From Gibbula magus (lineage: Eukaryota > Mollusca > Gastropoda > Trochida > Trochidae), in NCBI GenBank assembly GCA_936450465.1, contig OW388304.1:9616700-9680699 (forward strand): a DNA stretch of 64,000 bases, in the 5' to 3' direction. This document shows, piece after piece, positions 42,854 through 55,439 of this stretch. The notes beneath the pieces were generated by a model. The model did not search any database. It was not told the DNA's origin and was given only the letters and a program-made list of their open reading frames with translations. Position 1 is the first letter of the stretch, and each line of letters starts with the position of its first letter. The position numbers and the translations under genes were made by a program.

Positions 42854-42892
42854 TTTCGTTTATGTTTGACATTGGAAACATATGCTGCAAGT

Positions 42893-42904
42893 GATAAGAT
42901 AAAG
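42893..42904 (-). promoter_or_regulatory. Conserved GATA-like motif upstream of C1q gene 2
   Basis: GATAAGATAAAG lies 40 bp before the ATG and is identical to the gene 1 copy in sequence and spacing. The flank ATGTTTGACATTGGAAACAT between motif and ATG is also conserved. Confidence 0.55.
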
Positions 42905-43129
42905 ATTCTCTAGATGCTCTAGATAGCTTTGTTACTTGGGCCCGAAAGTATTGCATAATTAATCTATCGTGGCAAGCAATACTCCAGGTACAGTTTGAAG
43001 TGAGTCCTTAAGCTTCATGTCTCTATTTACATACACAGATCAGTAGTCAGAGTTTGAAGTACAATATCAAATAAATGCATATATTGAATTTTCTAATAGA
43101 ATTACACCTATGCTTAATTGCAAGCGGGA

Positions 43130-44290
43130 TATGGCTGACCCATATCGCTATACTCTGTTTTGTTAGAATATGCCTAACATGTTTGTTTTGTTATGTTTAT
43201 TAATAACGGATAATCATCAAGAAGAATTGCGAGCCTCCTCTGCTTAGGACGGCTCTCTGCTCAACTACTCACACTGTAGAGTGAGTCAACAATCGAAACA
43301 AACTATTCTCATTTTACATATGACTCGTATCATCCCAATATACATGTCAGTCTGTAAATAAATATCATCAATGATAGATCAGTCGAAGACATGCCATCAT
43401 TCTATGTCTAAATTGAATTCCATTTTCAACACTTCCATTGGTCAACAATGTCTAGATCTAGACATTTTGTCGATTGATGATATTTGTCCAAAAGAAACTT
43501 TTCAAAAGCAAAACACTCTCACCAGACAAATGTCTTTGATACATTTATGACGTTTTGTTATAAATTCATTTATCATGGTATAATACTTATATTTTTCTGC
43601 GTGTTCAAACACTGACGTGCTTAAATCTCTATTTCAAAACTTCCTTTTGGACAAAATGTTTTGCATCTAATTTTAATGAATTATGGAAATTAGGTTAACT
43701 TCAGCTGTTTGCGACATCATGGACCATCTTCGACTCAATTTGTTGATGTGTCGTTTCTGTAGTGTGTCGAGTAAAAAACATATTTCACTCTCTTTCTCGA
43801 CTTGTTAAGGAGATTCCAAAAGTACGGTTTCTAAAAGGTGTGTTTTCAGAAAAATAACAATGTAATGTTTAAAAAATGGACTATTTTTACATGTTTTAGT
43901 CATATTATCATACGTTGATTAAATAGAGAATCTCACCCAAGTGTCTTCTAATATCTAATATATCAACACGAGTTGATAAAAGTTACAAATATCCGAGGTT
44001 TGATCTCATACAAGCGATATCTGCTGTGGAACACAGTTTTGAATGATAAATTATATTTTACTAGCATTTTGTTGCAACATTTCTTTAAGTAACTAGTGTG
44101 GTCAGTTGACAAAGACAACCAGGATCTATCAGGATGAACCTGTATTTTACTGAGTACTGATAGTACCACAACTCCTGGGACCGAAACAAGCCTGCTTCAA
44201 GAATAAATCAACAACAATGTCATTGATAGGGAGAGGAAGCAGTGTAAAGGGATTAAACCGCCTTAATCAGTGAGTTCCTGTTACAGTACC
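43130..44290. other. No gene seen
   Basis: Homology with the gene 1 flank ends at about 43125. After that no supported frame or repeat was found apart from a short palindrome GATATGGCTGACCCATATC. Confidence 0.35.
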
Positions 44291-44293
44291 ACT

Positions 44294-44520
44294 CAGCTGT
44301 GTCTGTATTGGTTAGCATACTGACCTCATGGCAATGGCCCGGGTTCGAATCCCGGTGGAGTCACAACAAATTTGTGGTTTAGGTCTCATACTGTGTTGTG
44401 TCCTTGGGCAAGACACTTAGCTACATTGCTTTCAGTCCACCCAACTGTTTAGATGAGTACCTGAACAAAGGTAGTACGGACATTTATGGCAACGTGGAAG
44501 GCTTGGTATTAAGTGTCAAA
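44294..44520 (+). mobile_element. tRNA-derived SINE truncating the C1q pseudogene
   Basis: It has a box A-like GTATTGGTTAGCATACTGAC, a box B GGGTTCGAATCCCGGTGGAG, then TTGTGTCCTTGGGCAAGACA and AGATGAGTACCTGAACAAAG. It is the same family as the SINE in the Polinton-like TIRs but more diverged, without a clear ATT tail. The C1q-like sequence begins directly at its right edge. Confidence 0.65.
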
Positions 44521-44822
44521 ATTGTGTAATGGAGGTCAAACTTGTCATGGACGTTTCTGTTTGGTTAGGTTGATGTCCATATATTCTACCGAAAATCTGG
44601 TCGTTTCTCTTCATAAAAGAAGGAAGCCTTTCACATCATTAAAAGTGACATATTTCCAGAAGAGATAGGTACCATTCACAGAAGGAGTGAACACACAATT
44701 TCAACAACCATCTTTGTTGTATTTGATGTCAGGAAATATAAGAGTTGAGTTTTCAAGGAATGTTTTGGTCCACCTTTGCCATGGTAGCTTCAAAAGCAAC
44801 CTCTTGACGACTGAAAACTGAA
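44521..44822 (-). pseudogene. C1q-domain exon 2 pseudogene
   Basis: On the minus strand the sequence starts with a VAFEATMA-like phrase in a shifted frame, then TFLENSTLIFPDIKYNKDGC, a stop, SVNGTYLFWKYVTFNDVKGF, another break, and ends inside the region corresponding to TSITQL. Stops and frameshifts and loss of the C-terminal third show it is dead. The 3' truncation coincides with the SINE at 44294-44520. Its 5' exon may be the fragment at 50427-50731, on the same strand 5.6 kb away. Confidence 0.75.
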
Positions 44823-46210
44823 GCAAAGCAAGATGTTCTGACAGATTCATTTGTAAAAAGAAATAATGAATGAAGTGAAAAGGAAAAGTACATACAAATA
44901 AATATTCTCCTATTTAAGACGACAAGAAGATCAACTTGTTTGCTTACATGTACCTTAAATATCCAACAATAACATAATAACAAAAACAACGTACATAAAT
45001 ACAATATCTATTATAAACTCCATATTTCACCAATAAGTGTATCCACAGTTCTTGTACATCATCAAGTAATGACTCTCAATGCTATGACATCAAAACCTGA
45101 CATCACAATGTCATGGTGTCATGAACATGATGACGCCATATGGCACCACCTGTCTAATTGGCCTATAATCCCACTAACCTCATCGCTATTTTTTTTTAAA
45201 TATAGATCAAATCAAGTTGACAACCATTTTCGCAGACACCCTATCAACTAAGCTTCCATTTGATGTCACTTTTGTGCAATATAAATAAATATTAAAAGAG
45301 ATATCATGATTTTTACAAACAGCTGTGGTCAAGAAAGTTAATCCCCTGCCATGTTGTCACTGTCTACCTCTCTATATTACATTTGTAAATATTTACGAGT
45401 ATTAAAGGATAGACAGGACAGTAACAACCAATATCACCAAAACAAACTACAGTGTGTCTAGTTTTGAAATCACATGCCACAGAGTTAAAAAGGGTTTCAA
45501 TTTAACAGAAACGGACCCTGCAATCGATAACCTGGAAAACGTTTTGGAAAATGGCCATCTATGTTTCGACTACAAGACAACCGCTATGATTCAAAACCTG
45601 TATTAATCTATTTGTATAACATGTAAACAGTAAATAAAACATGCACTCCTTGTACAGATATAAATTTCATACATGAAAATTCACCTCAACAAGTGAAAAC
45701 ATGTATCGAACCTCCCAAATGCTATATTTGAAAATCGGTTATTGACCATTACACGAATTTATACAAACAAAATGTCATGTAAACTGGGCTGGCGACGAGA
45801 GCATGCATAAAGCTAATTTTGATAGTTTGATACTTTCCCGAGTTGTTTCACGAAAATAAATGGCAGAATATTATACTATAAATTATTTTAATTCTATATT
45901 TGAACTCTTCAGTATAAACCGCTGTATGTCACAATGATACATGAGTAAATAAAGTTGCTACATGATTCGCGGTTTCAATATTTTGCTGTCTATTTTTATG
46001 TGGAACAAAATGGCAACATAACGTGAAAATACTATCAAAAGATATATTTTTTTTATTTCTGTTTATGTTTCTGTCCGGGATATTCTTGTCTGATGCGTTT
46101 AACACAGTTAAATTGTCGTTTTGTTATGCACTGTAAACTGTACGTCGCGGGCCTTTGTTGACATTATATGGTGGAGACACAGCAGATACGACTTTCCCGA
46201 AATCTTATTC
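44823..46210. other. No gene seen in the expanded pseudogene intron region
   Basis: AT-rich sequence with no coding resemblance. Confidence 0.3.
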
Positions 46211-46212
46211 CA

Positions 46213-46330
46213 ATTAAGGCTGAGCGTACATTGCGTCCGATTTTATTTTTGCAATGCGTCATGCGATGCATTGTGTTGCGTTTTTCCGCGCACACTACAC
46301 GCATCGGACGAAAAATGCGCCCAGCCTAAT
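46213..46330. mobile_element. Small foldback MITE
   Basis: ATTAAGGCTGAGCGTACATT at the left pairs with the complement of the right end (ATTAGGCTGGGCGCATTTTT), with TGCGTCCGAT and ATCGGACGAA inside. Total about 118 bp. Target duplication unclear. Confidence 0.5.
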
Positions 46331-49300
46331 ATGCTACGGACATCTGATGGATATAATGAAATTAATATAAAATTATATTCATGATACTTTTATTATTTAT
46401 GTTTGCTTTTATATGTACTATTTATATCAGAAAATGTATCGAACTGCAAATGTCAAGTGTACATGTATTGCTCTATGATTTACAAATATAATGCATTTAC
46501 TCATCTAAATTACTATACAAGCAAGGGGGGAAAAGTGTCAAGAAAAGTTTATCGTATCATACATTTGATTAAAAGTTGGAAGGGATATTTCAATACATAA
46601 TTTTGAGGGATATATGACCAAAGGCCGATGAGAGTTTGTATGAAGTTACAATGGAATGTTTTATCTGGTGCAAAACGATGTTCAGCTGTCGGGTAAACAG
46701 CACGAGATACATGATGTTTATCACGCGAGCCTTCTCTTCATATCTGGAGACACAGAACTCCCATTACAACCCGCGTGAAGATATTTTAGGAAACCCACGT
46801 CGCGTACGAAATGTTATTTTCATCAATTTCGAGTTCTAATTATTGACAGCTACTTTGCTTATGAAAAATCAGTTGACATTGTCATTTCCATGGGACTGAC
46901 ACTCAAGTTAAATGAACATATTTCTCATGAATATAATTCAAGAAGAGTAATTATTTTTATTACACTGAATTTAATGATATATTTCTTACATTTGTGAAGA
47001 AATTGTTTACTTTGATAATAATGCAATTTTAATGGGGTTTTTTTTCTTTATTTGTCTCTTATTTATGTTATCATTCAACTATTTTCAGATATCAAGTCGA
47101 CAATATTCTGCACTAATTTAATATTACTCTCAATTCCAAAATAAATAAATAATTGTAACTAAATAATTATAAAATTTATATTCATTCACCTGAATCTATA
47201 CATAAAACTGACATCTGGGGAAATTATCTTTTTTATAACATTTCAGTTATTAACATTATTATATTTATTACAATACAATAAAGTATAAGCAATTTTAAAC
47301 AATTCTATTCAACTAAGTTAGGACTTAAATGTCTTATCCAGCAAAGAAATGAAGGTTATTTATTTTCGGTAAAGTAACAGACAAATATGCAAGATTGTAA
47401 GGGACCACTGAGCATACCTCCCATTCTAATCTATGAACCCAAACATACAGGTAAATTCTAAATAGAAATAACATAAATATACCTGAAATTAATGCTGCAG
47501 TGGGGAATATTTTACCAAAAATGTAATGATCAGTTATAAAGCTAATGACAAACGACACTTCTGAAAAGTTTTTGTTTTAAAATAATTGTTTAAATTAAAC
47601 TTTTCTGCAAATGACAATGCATAATCTGGATAAAAAAAGTGATAATTTTCAGACTGTTCATAATCGAATTCATGAGGACCAATGAATATAGGCAAATCAG
47701 CCATATAATATATTTAATGTTTATTTCTATTGTCTTTTAGTATCATATTAACAGAATAAATTCTACAAAATACAATTATGCAAATATACATCTTACTTGA
47801 TGTTTACTTTTCTACTCGGATCACTTTTAAATCTATTATACCTACCAATCCATTTTCCCAACCACATTTTAATTTAAAACCATGTTTTATTTCATAATTG
47901 TGGGAAAGTACATTTTAATTTTTGGTTGTCATCTAGAGATCGTCAATTTGTTTATTTTGGATGTCGCAATAATTGAATGAACGAACAGATATTATTGGTG
48001 TATCTGAATAGGATCTTAAAATATCTCTAGAATTTTTTTTATAATGCATGAACATGGATTCGAACATTCAAACCCTTCGCTTGTTAGTCAGCGCTTCTAA
48101 CCACTCGGCCACAAGACGCTGTTAGAAACCTTAGGATTGTTTGTCAGTAAGAATCCCGCGTTTTATTTAAGACTGGTAACAACCACTGTGCCTGTAGTTT
48201 AAAACACTACGAAAGATTACCGAGCACAGTACATTTTACAGTCATTTTTCGTAAGTGACGTCATTATTAACAATGTTAAACAAATGATTACAAAAAGATA
48301 ACTTGTATTATTTCGTGAACTAAAGGTCGCATGTAGAACATGAACACATCATCGTGATCACTGGCCTTTACCCTCTTGGAAAACAATTGAATGACATGCT
48401 TGAGAACAGGAATTTATTTCCAAATACACTGCCATTGGTAAATTACGCAACAAACGTCATTACCATTTATAATCAATGCTTATTCATTTTCATCGGCCGG
48501 GCCCCAAGAGAGTACAAGGTCCAGTAAGAATCCAAATTTCGATTTTTAACATTGGAAATTATTTGAAAACATTTTTCAAAAGATCCGCAATGACCATACG
48601 AGCAAAAAAAGTAAATAATGGCCACTTCTTAAGTCACATGGTTTTGAAGCCATATTGGATTCTTAACTTTTTTAATTTATCTGACGCTTTGTAGTTTTGC
48701 GGAAATATCACTTAGACGATAAAATTGCATATATACCTGCAGCATTGGGGAATAACAAGTTTGTCATTTTTTGAGCGAACTCCTAATACTTTTTTCACTG
48801 TGAGCTATCAAATTTAGGTGACTTTTCCAAAATCGCGTTTGTAGCGTGTATTTGTTATGTCATTTCTCAAAATTTGAAAATCATGACGTGTTGATTAATA
48901 CCTTATCAGACAGACAAAATATCTTACTAACCAGATAAAGGATCATTAGTTCGATTATGTATATATAACATAAGTTCATACTTTTTTTACTTTCATTTTG
49001 GCATACGTTGTGAAGAATTTCGACTCAGTATAGTGAAGATTTATATGTAAAACTAGTTATTTCTGAACGAAAACCGGACAATAGGAATCTCAAGCTCCCT
49101 AACATGGAAGACCCCCATTGACGGAAACGACTATTTCCTTTCAGAAAGGGAACACTGCAGTTCATTTGTCAATATAATAAGTGTTTAATTGTGTATTATC
49201 CACATAAATAAAACAATCAGTTGGAATTGTTTGTTGTTTTCAATGGAAGTCTGTGAACCAGTTTTATGAGCATGATACCGAACGCAACCAGACAAGTGTA

Positions 49301-50400
49301 CCTCTATCGGGATATAAGTGTACTCCACGTGACAACAATACAATCATTTGATTGGACGAACGCATTTAACTGTGCTCTAAGTAATTATTAAGTATGAAAT
49401 GAAGTCAATAATCAATTATCTTCAAGCTGTTTTAAAAAGAACTAGTTCACATGCTAATTCTTTTGTGCTGGTTAAATGAAAAATTTATTGTTTTTCAATA
49501 AACATCATTATTCAAAATTTAATTTCATGTGGCCGTATGTGATTAACTTTTAACACTGGATATACGACCAATATATGATAGATGTAATGTTAAACGTCCC
49601 CTAAATCAGTCATAACATCTATCAATGTATCCATCTATTGAGTGTCACACAAGCGCTGACCAATGAAAGCAGACCTGGTACAACCTTTGATACTTCTTGG
49701 TAGTTATAAGTTTAAGGCATCATTGTGCACCTCGTTGAAAAATCCGATTAATTTTGATGATTTCTGGTGAATGTTCTAATTAACTTAGCTGTCACACAGT
49801 AATATTATTCAATAACTTTATTTCTATGACTCTGTGTGTGCTTAATGACGTATTATATTGATGTTTTATTTTATAAGGGGATTTTAATGATTGAAACAGA
49901 AATTACACATATTTACTAATGTATTTAAAATAAAGATATGCATTTTCTAATTTCGCATATTTACTTGATATATATGCGTACAGGCACATGTAATTTGTCA
50001 ATATATTGGCGGTCAAAACATTTCAGTCTGTAATCCAATTGTTGAGGGCAAAACAGTATTTTACTGAAAACCACATAATGATTATTTGTCTATGGTTAAT
50101 AAAAGTATAACATTTTAAAAGAACCCATATGTGTCCCCTCCGATCGGATGAGCGAATAAACAACACCAATATATAAGTATAAACAAATGTAGCCTTAATA
50201 GTCACATTACATAGTGGTTTTAGATGGGCTTAGTTTATGGGCTTAAGTTGACTAAGGAATAATCCATTTATTTTGCTAGCCTTGGCTGGGAAGTACAAAC
50301 ATTTAATCAGATTTATAAGCATACTTTGGCAAAGGGTTATCAGTCGCACCTTTTCTGGTTACTTTGCTACGATAATTATCTGAGTACTTAAATGTGACAG
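46331..50400. other. AT-rich stretch without supported genes
   Basis: Frames are short and without family resemblance. One tRNA-like sequence is listed separately. Confidence 0.3.
48052..48125 (-). pseudogene. tRNA-like sequence (SINE head or tRNA pseudogene)
   Basis: The minus strand reads GCGTCTTGTGGCCGAGTGGT, TAGAAGCGCTGACTAACAAG, CGAAGGG, then TGTTCGAATCCATGT. Boxes A and B are recognisable, but the acceptor stem does not pair and the T-arm is imperfect. It is not a working tRNA gene. Confidence 0.45.
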
Positions 50401-50426
50401 GTACATTTACCTACACAACTCACCTT

Positions 50427-50731
50427 TATCTGCACCATTGGTAGACGTATAATTCTGTAAATTCGTTATCAAGGACCTTGTAGTTTTCTTGTAGTTTGGC
50501 AAGTTCTTCTGTTGTCTCGGTCAACTTATCCGTCGTCTTCATCAAACTAGACAAGTACCACTCTCTGCTGCTGTTCTTGAGCCACAATATGCTTCTGAAG
50601 GTCTGATACTGTCTCCTCCAGCTGCGTCAACTGATGCTCATGGTGGCGGTTTCATTGTTGTGATTTGCAGAAGTTATCACAATGAAAACTGTAACAGAAA
50701 GTAACCAAACAACCTAGTATCACCATGTTCG
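50427..50731 (-). pseudogene. C1q gene exon 1 pseudogene (signal peptide and coiled coil)
   Basis: The minus strand starts ATG (MVILGCLVTF) and keeps QLTQLEETVSDLQKHIVAQE in one frame, with stops and frameshifts before and after. The tail still shows a GATAAAG/GTGAG donor like those of the intact genes. It lies head-to-head with gene 3 (about 575 bp between ATGs) and is probably the 5' exon of the pseudogene whose exon 2 is at 44521-44822. A partly decayed GATA-like motif (TAAGATAAGC) lies upstream at about 50768. Confidence 0.75.
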
Positions 50732-51256
50732 TGTTTGCTGGATGTGGGAATAAACGTCTGTACATTATAAGATAAGCATGTAGTATGTGAACATATGTAG
50801 CTGTATAAAACTAATTTAATCCTTTGTACAGGTTAACATTTTTGCAAAATGAGATGGCACTGTCTTATTTCTATTCTAAAAATATCAAGCTGTAGCACCC
50901 AACCATGGCTGCACGTAAATTGTCTGCTGCCTTCCATGACAAGAACAACATCCACGGGACCCAATTCAGGTCAAAAGAGTCAATTATAAATCATTTTGAC
51001 ACGGAAATTGAATTTGCGGGTCAGCCATTGTCCGCTAATATACATGAACAGATGACAGTTTATTACTCTCTATTTCATAAGAAAATTCAATAAATGCAGT
51101 TAAATGATATTTTACTTAACGCAAATCTGATTAGTCATCTGCACTTGAAAATAACGACTTGAAGGCCTGCCTCTCTGCTGGTTGCTGTGATACATTAATG
51201 ACCAAACACGACGAGACCCAGGTTACGGAGCTATTCATTGGACTATCTATATATAT

Positions 51257-51268
51257 CTTTATCTTATC
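51257..51268 (+). promoter_or_regulatory. Conserved GATA-like motif upstream of C1q gene 3
   Basis: CTTTATCTTATC lies 37 bp before ATG 51306, followed by ATTCCAAATGTCAAACGAAA, matching the block before genes 1 and 2. Confidence 0.55.
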
Positions 51269-51305
51269 ATGTAAAACATATTCCAAATGTCAAACGAAAA
51301 CGACT

Positions 51306-52248
51306 ATGATGGGACAAGCTTTTTTGGTTGCTTTTTGTCTGTATACAGGTATAATTGGGATAGCTTCTCCAAAAGAGAATAATGAAACCGTCACAGTGAA
51401 GCAGTTAAAGGGACTGGAGGAGACATTATCAGAGTTTCAGAAGCATATTGTGGCTCAGGATCAGAAACAAACAGCTGTACTTTCTAGTGTCTTATCCATG
51501 TTGACTGACATGAAGGACGATTTTGCAAAACTACAACATAACTACACAATCCTCGAAAAGGAGCTTTCTTCTTTGAACTGTACGTCTGTGGAGGGTTCAG
51601 CTAAAAGTGAGTTTTATTAGTTAATGATTTTTTTTTTAATTTTCGAATATAAATTCAAATAAATTGATTGTACTTATCCAAGTTACTAGGCATATCAAAG
51701 TCCATAGTTGTATGTCAAGCCCACCATTTTCTCACATGTTTATGGAAACTTTTTATAAATGGATTATAAAATATTACAAATAGAACTGTCTGAGTGGAGT
51801 ACAGATACCTTAATATGCTTCAGGTTTCGTTCGTCAGCGAGTTGCCTTTGAAGCTACCATGGCCGTAAGAGGTGTGCAAAGCCAGTACAAAACATTCAAT
51901 GAACACTCAACTCTGATATTTCCAACCATCCAATACAACGAAGGTGGGTGTTGGAGCCCCTCTACTGGTGTGTTCACTGCTTCTGTGAATGGCACCTATC
52001 TCTTCTGGATATTTCTCACATTTACTGATGTGGATGGCTTTAGTTGTTATATGAAGAGAAATGATAAGATTTTTGGTGCATCTTATGGACATGGACCTAA
52101 CCCAACAGACACAACAGCAACAAGCCGGGTGTCCATTACACAGCTGATACAGGGGGATACTGTGCGTTTTCTTGCAAACAAAAAAGTAAAGTTTTTGCCA
52201 AACGTCTCTTCGTGTGGAGGCGTTCTCCTTCATTCTGACGTACAGTAA
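51306..52248 (+). CDS. Secreted coiled-coil C1q-domain protein, gene 3 (two exons)
   Basis: Exon 1 is 51306-51606 and exon 2 is 51824-52248, with a 217 bp phase-1 intron (GCTAAAA/GTGAGT ... GCTTCAG/GTTTCG); 241 residues. The ATG at 51306 (MMGQ) is chosen because it aligns with MVGQ of genes 1 and 2; a longer upstream extension from 51159 is open but has no homology. Residues 1-22 are a signal peptide. The coiled coil is 17 residues shorter than in genes 1 and 2, lacking the LTETxNx heptad repeats. The C1q domain keeps RQRVAFEATM, NEGGCWSPSTGVFTASVNGT, SITQLIQGDTVRF and SSCGGVLLH, with both Cys. It lies opposite to the other cluster members. AATAAA follows at 52275. Confidence 0.88.
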
Positions 52249-52274
52249 ATTAAACAGCTGTAGATGTGCTGACA

Positions 52275-52280
52275 AATAAA
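52275..52280 (+). terminator. Poly(A) signal of C1q gene 3
   Basis: AATAAA in GCTGACAAATAAAGAC, the same phrase as in genes 1 and 2, 27 bp past the stop. Confidence 0.75.
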
Positions 52281-52299
52281 GACAAAACATGATTTCTTC

Positions 52300-53865
52300 T
52301 GTCATATTTGCTAGTTATACATTTCGATTGCAACAAAAGTAATATGAAAGTTTAATTTAAGAATTATCTAAACTTCGTTATTTCATATCGTGAAAGATGG
52401 TTCTGCTATATGTTGTCATATGTCGGTATAAGTAAAGGACACTACCCACGGATCAAATTTTGTCATAAAGGGACAGTCCCTTCTGGTGTATTTGTTGAGA
52501 GGGATAGATATATAGGACATTGGTATAGCATCAATATCACGCTTTGCTACTCAAGGGCACCTTGGAATTAAAAAAGGCATTGTATTATGATTATTCACAT
52601 ATTCAATAAGATGTTTCACTGACAGAATATTAATGTGCACAGGTGAATATAGAAGCGAACTCAGAAATAATAAGGGCTCATCGAACGTTTATCATGATTT
52701 TTAAGTCGGTTTTTTTTTAATTACAAAAAAACTGATGTCACTGCAATTTTTATCAATTCAAATGTAATTTGAAGGCCTATGGTAGAATTATTATTGAATA
52801 TACTATCAATCTAAGAGTGCATGGTTGAAGAACAACTATCAGTTGGTTATATAAGGCGATTTAAATTTATCACTTACTTGAGATATTTACAGCTGCAAAC
52901 CGTGCACAAATCATGTAAACTGACGTTCATTGAAACGTCAATAAAATTACATCACAAACAATGACAATGAATTATTAAATATCCATGAGAAAAATAATCA
53001 TTTTCAAACGTATCCTGTGATCGTCATGCCAGTGGTGCATTTTAAGAAATTTGGCATTATGAAATAGACAGAAATGATAAAAAAAAAATTAATTTAAAAT
53101 TTCATTTATTTAAAAAATATCGACTATTTGAGACCGATTTCATCACAAATACATTGAATGAGTATGAGAGGAAATATATTTTTGTATGTTTGACCAACGT
53201 TGATCATTTACTGAATATTTCATAGAAGAAAGTAAAAGGTTTTTTTCAAAGAGCTGTTAAAACTGTAACTATTTACGATGCGGTTTTAAATCAGATTAGG
53301 TTATTGAACACTCACCTGTCTTCTTATAACGCAAAATGCAAAATGATAAAGTGTAAAGATAAGCCTTTATTCCTAAAAAGTAATTCATATATTTTCAGAT
53401 TAATTTGAACAAATTACCAGATTACCAGATTAACAAATGGTTGTCTCAAAATGTTACCATAAGTGACTTCGATTTCTTTGCACAATCTCTCCTAAAGCAA
53501 CACTTTTATTCAAACAAATATTACATCCGCCGAACCTGGCATACGTGTTAGTTCACATTCCAGCTTTCTGTAAATCTACTAAGATATTAATAGCCTAGAA
53601 TCGTCATTGTTGAAAACATGACCAAGAAGTCAAGATATACGCACACAAAACATCCACGAGACGTAATAACAGCTAGAAGGGAGGACTGAAACATTGCTTA
53701 ATAGAGATGAAAAGTCTTGAAAACGGTAGTTCCGTTAGCATGTCAGGGTGGTTAGATTTGTTTACACATATGAAATCTAAATTTTATATTATCTGATTGT
53801 CTAATCACACTGTGGATAATTATCAATTGACTTGACTGCAGAAGCCCAAAATCGCAAAGTCTCAT
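52300..53865. other. No gene seen
   Basis: AT-rich; a small palindrome AAAGGGACAGTCCCTT lies near 52476. No supported frame. Confidence 0.3.
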
Positions 53866-53869
53866 CGGC

Positions 53870-54527
53870 TTTTTAGCTCATCAGGCCTGAAAGGCCCGAT
53901 GGGCTTATGGCATGGCATGGTGTCAGGCGTCCGTCCATCCGTCCGTCCATCCGTCCATCCGTCCATCCGTAAACTTTTCGCTTTTTTGACTTCTTCTCCA
54001 GAACCAATGACTCCAAAGAGCTGAAATTTTATGTGCAGACTCCTTGACCAATGGGGATTCTAAATTGTAAATTTCATGACCCCATGACCCCATGACCCCA
54101 AATGGGGTCACAGGGGTCACATCCTTAAAAACCTATTTTCATCTTCTTCTCCAGTACCAAAAGGTCTAGAGAGCTGAAAAGTTGTGTGCAGACTCCTTGG
54201 CCAATGGTGATTCTAAATTGTAGATTTCGTGACCCCGTGACCCCAAATGGGGTCACAGGGGTCACATCCTTAAAAACCTATTTTCATCTTCTTCTCCAGT
54301 TTCAAAAGGTCTAGAGAGCTGAAAAGTTGTGTGCAGACTCCTTGGCCAATGGGGATTCTAAATTTTGGTTTATGTGACCCCGTGACCCCAAATGGGGTCA
54401 CAGTGGTCATGATCTAAGAACCTATCTTTTGCTTGTAAACAATAACTTAAATAACTTAAATATTCAACTTTAGATAGTAAATCAATGAAATCCTGATGAG
54501 CTACAGAGCCCATGGCTCTATTTTTTG
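53870..54527 (+). mobile_element. Pearl-like element, family C, copy 3
   Basis: It begins TTTTTAGCTCATCAGGCCTG and carries GTCCGTCCATCCGTCCATCC-type microsatellite sequence (about 53928-53970). Three ~155 bp units follow with GACCCCAAATGGGGTCACAG and 'CTTCTTCTCCAG'. It ends CCTGATGAGCTACAGAGCCC, ATGGCTCT hairpin and T run. Very similar to copy 2. Confidence 0.8.
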
Positions 54528-54639
54528 CCGTTTTATTTGCACCTACAAGCAGTAATGTTTATGTTACTTATTTCTTCGTACTATACCACATATACTATAT
54601 GCGTTTCTAAGATGCCTAGCGGTTAGAACAATCGAAAAC

Positions 54640-55294
54640 AATGGAGCCACTGGCTCTGTAGCTCATCAGGCTTTATACATAACTAATTCAAAATGTCAAC
54701 TTCAAGGTGAGAGGTACAACAAATAGGAAGCACTTTAAATGGAGAAGATGAAATAGGTCCTTTCCCCTCTGACCTATCTCTGAGGCCAGATATAAAATCC
54801 CCTTCAAATAAAGACACACTTGAACATTTAATTCATCACTGTTGTTTAATAACCTCCCTTTGAAGAGCACATACAATCTCAAGATGAAAATAGCTTTTCG
54901 GTCATGACCTCTGTGACCCCAGTTGAGGTCACAGGGTCAGGAAATCTGCAATTTAGAATCCCCATTATCCAAGGAGTCTGCACACAACTTTTCAGCTCTC
55001 TAGACCTTTTGGAACTGGAGAAGAAGATGAAAATAGGTTTTTAAACTTGTGACCCCTGTGACCCGATTTGGGGTCACGGTGTCAAACAATCTACAATTTA
55101 GAATCCCCATTGGCCAAGGAGTCTGCAAACAACTTTTCAGCTCTCTAGACCTTTTGGAACTTGAGAAGAAGATGAAAATAGGTTTTTAAGGATGTGACCC
55201 CTGTGACCCTATTTGGGGTCACGGGGTCACGAAATCTACAATTTAGAATCCCCATTGGCCAAGGAGTCTGCACACACAATATCAGCTCCCTAGA

Positions 55295-55325
<31 letters not shown>

Positions 55326-55431
55326 CGAAAAGTTTACAGACTGATGGACGGATGGACGGATGGACGGACGGACGCCGGACAATATGCCATGCCATAAGCC
55401 CATCGGGCATTTAGGCCAGATGAGCTAAAAA
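54640..55431 (-). mobile_element. Pearl-like element, family C, copy 4 (inverted)
   Basis: It begins with the hairpin TGGAGCCACTGGCTCTGTAG, then TCATCAGGCTTTATACATAA, several ~155 bp units in the reverse sense, GGACGGATGGACGGACGGAC at about 55350-55372 and ends CCAGATGAGCTAAAAAG. It stands tail-to-tail with copy 3, about 110 bp apart. Confidence 0.8.
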
Positions 55432-55439
55432 GTACTTTA

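Noticed and set aside
50905..51093. 62-codon frame MAARKLSAAFHDKNNIHGTQ...
   Set aside because: Reads like protein (few low-complexity residues) but I could not tie it to a family, and it lies between two divergent C1q promoters; not supported enough to annotate.
51159..51305. Longer N-terminus for C1q gene 3
   Set aside because: The upstream extension is open but lies across the GATA-like promoter motif, and the MMGQ start aligns with MVGQ of the paralogues.
53923..54120. Frame ending in DGRMDGWTDGWTDA (also one at 55194)
   Set aside because: Produced by the GGACGGATGG-type microsatellite of the pearl-like elements.
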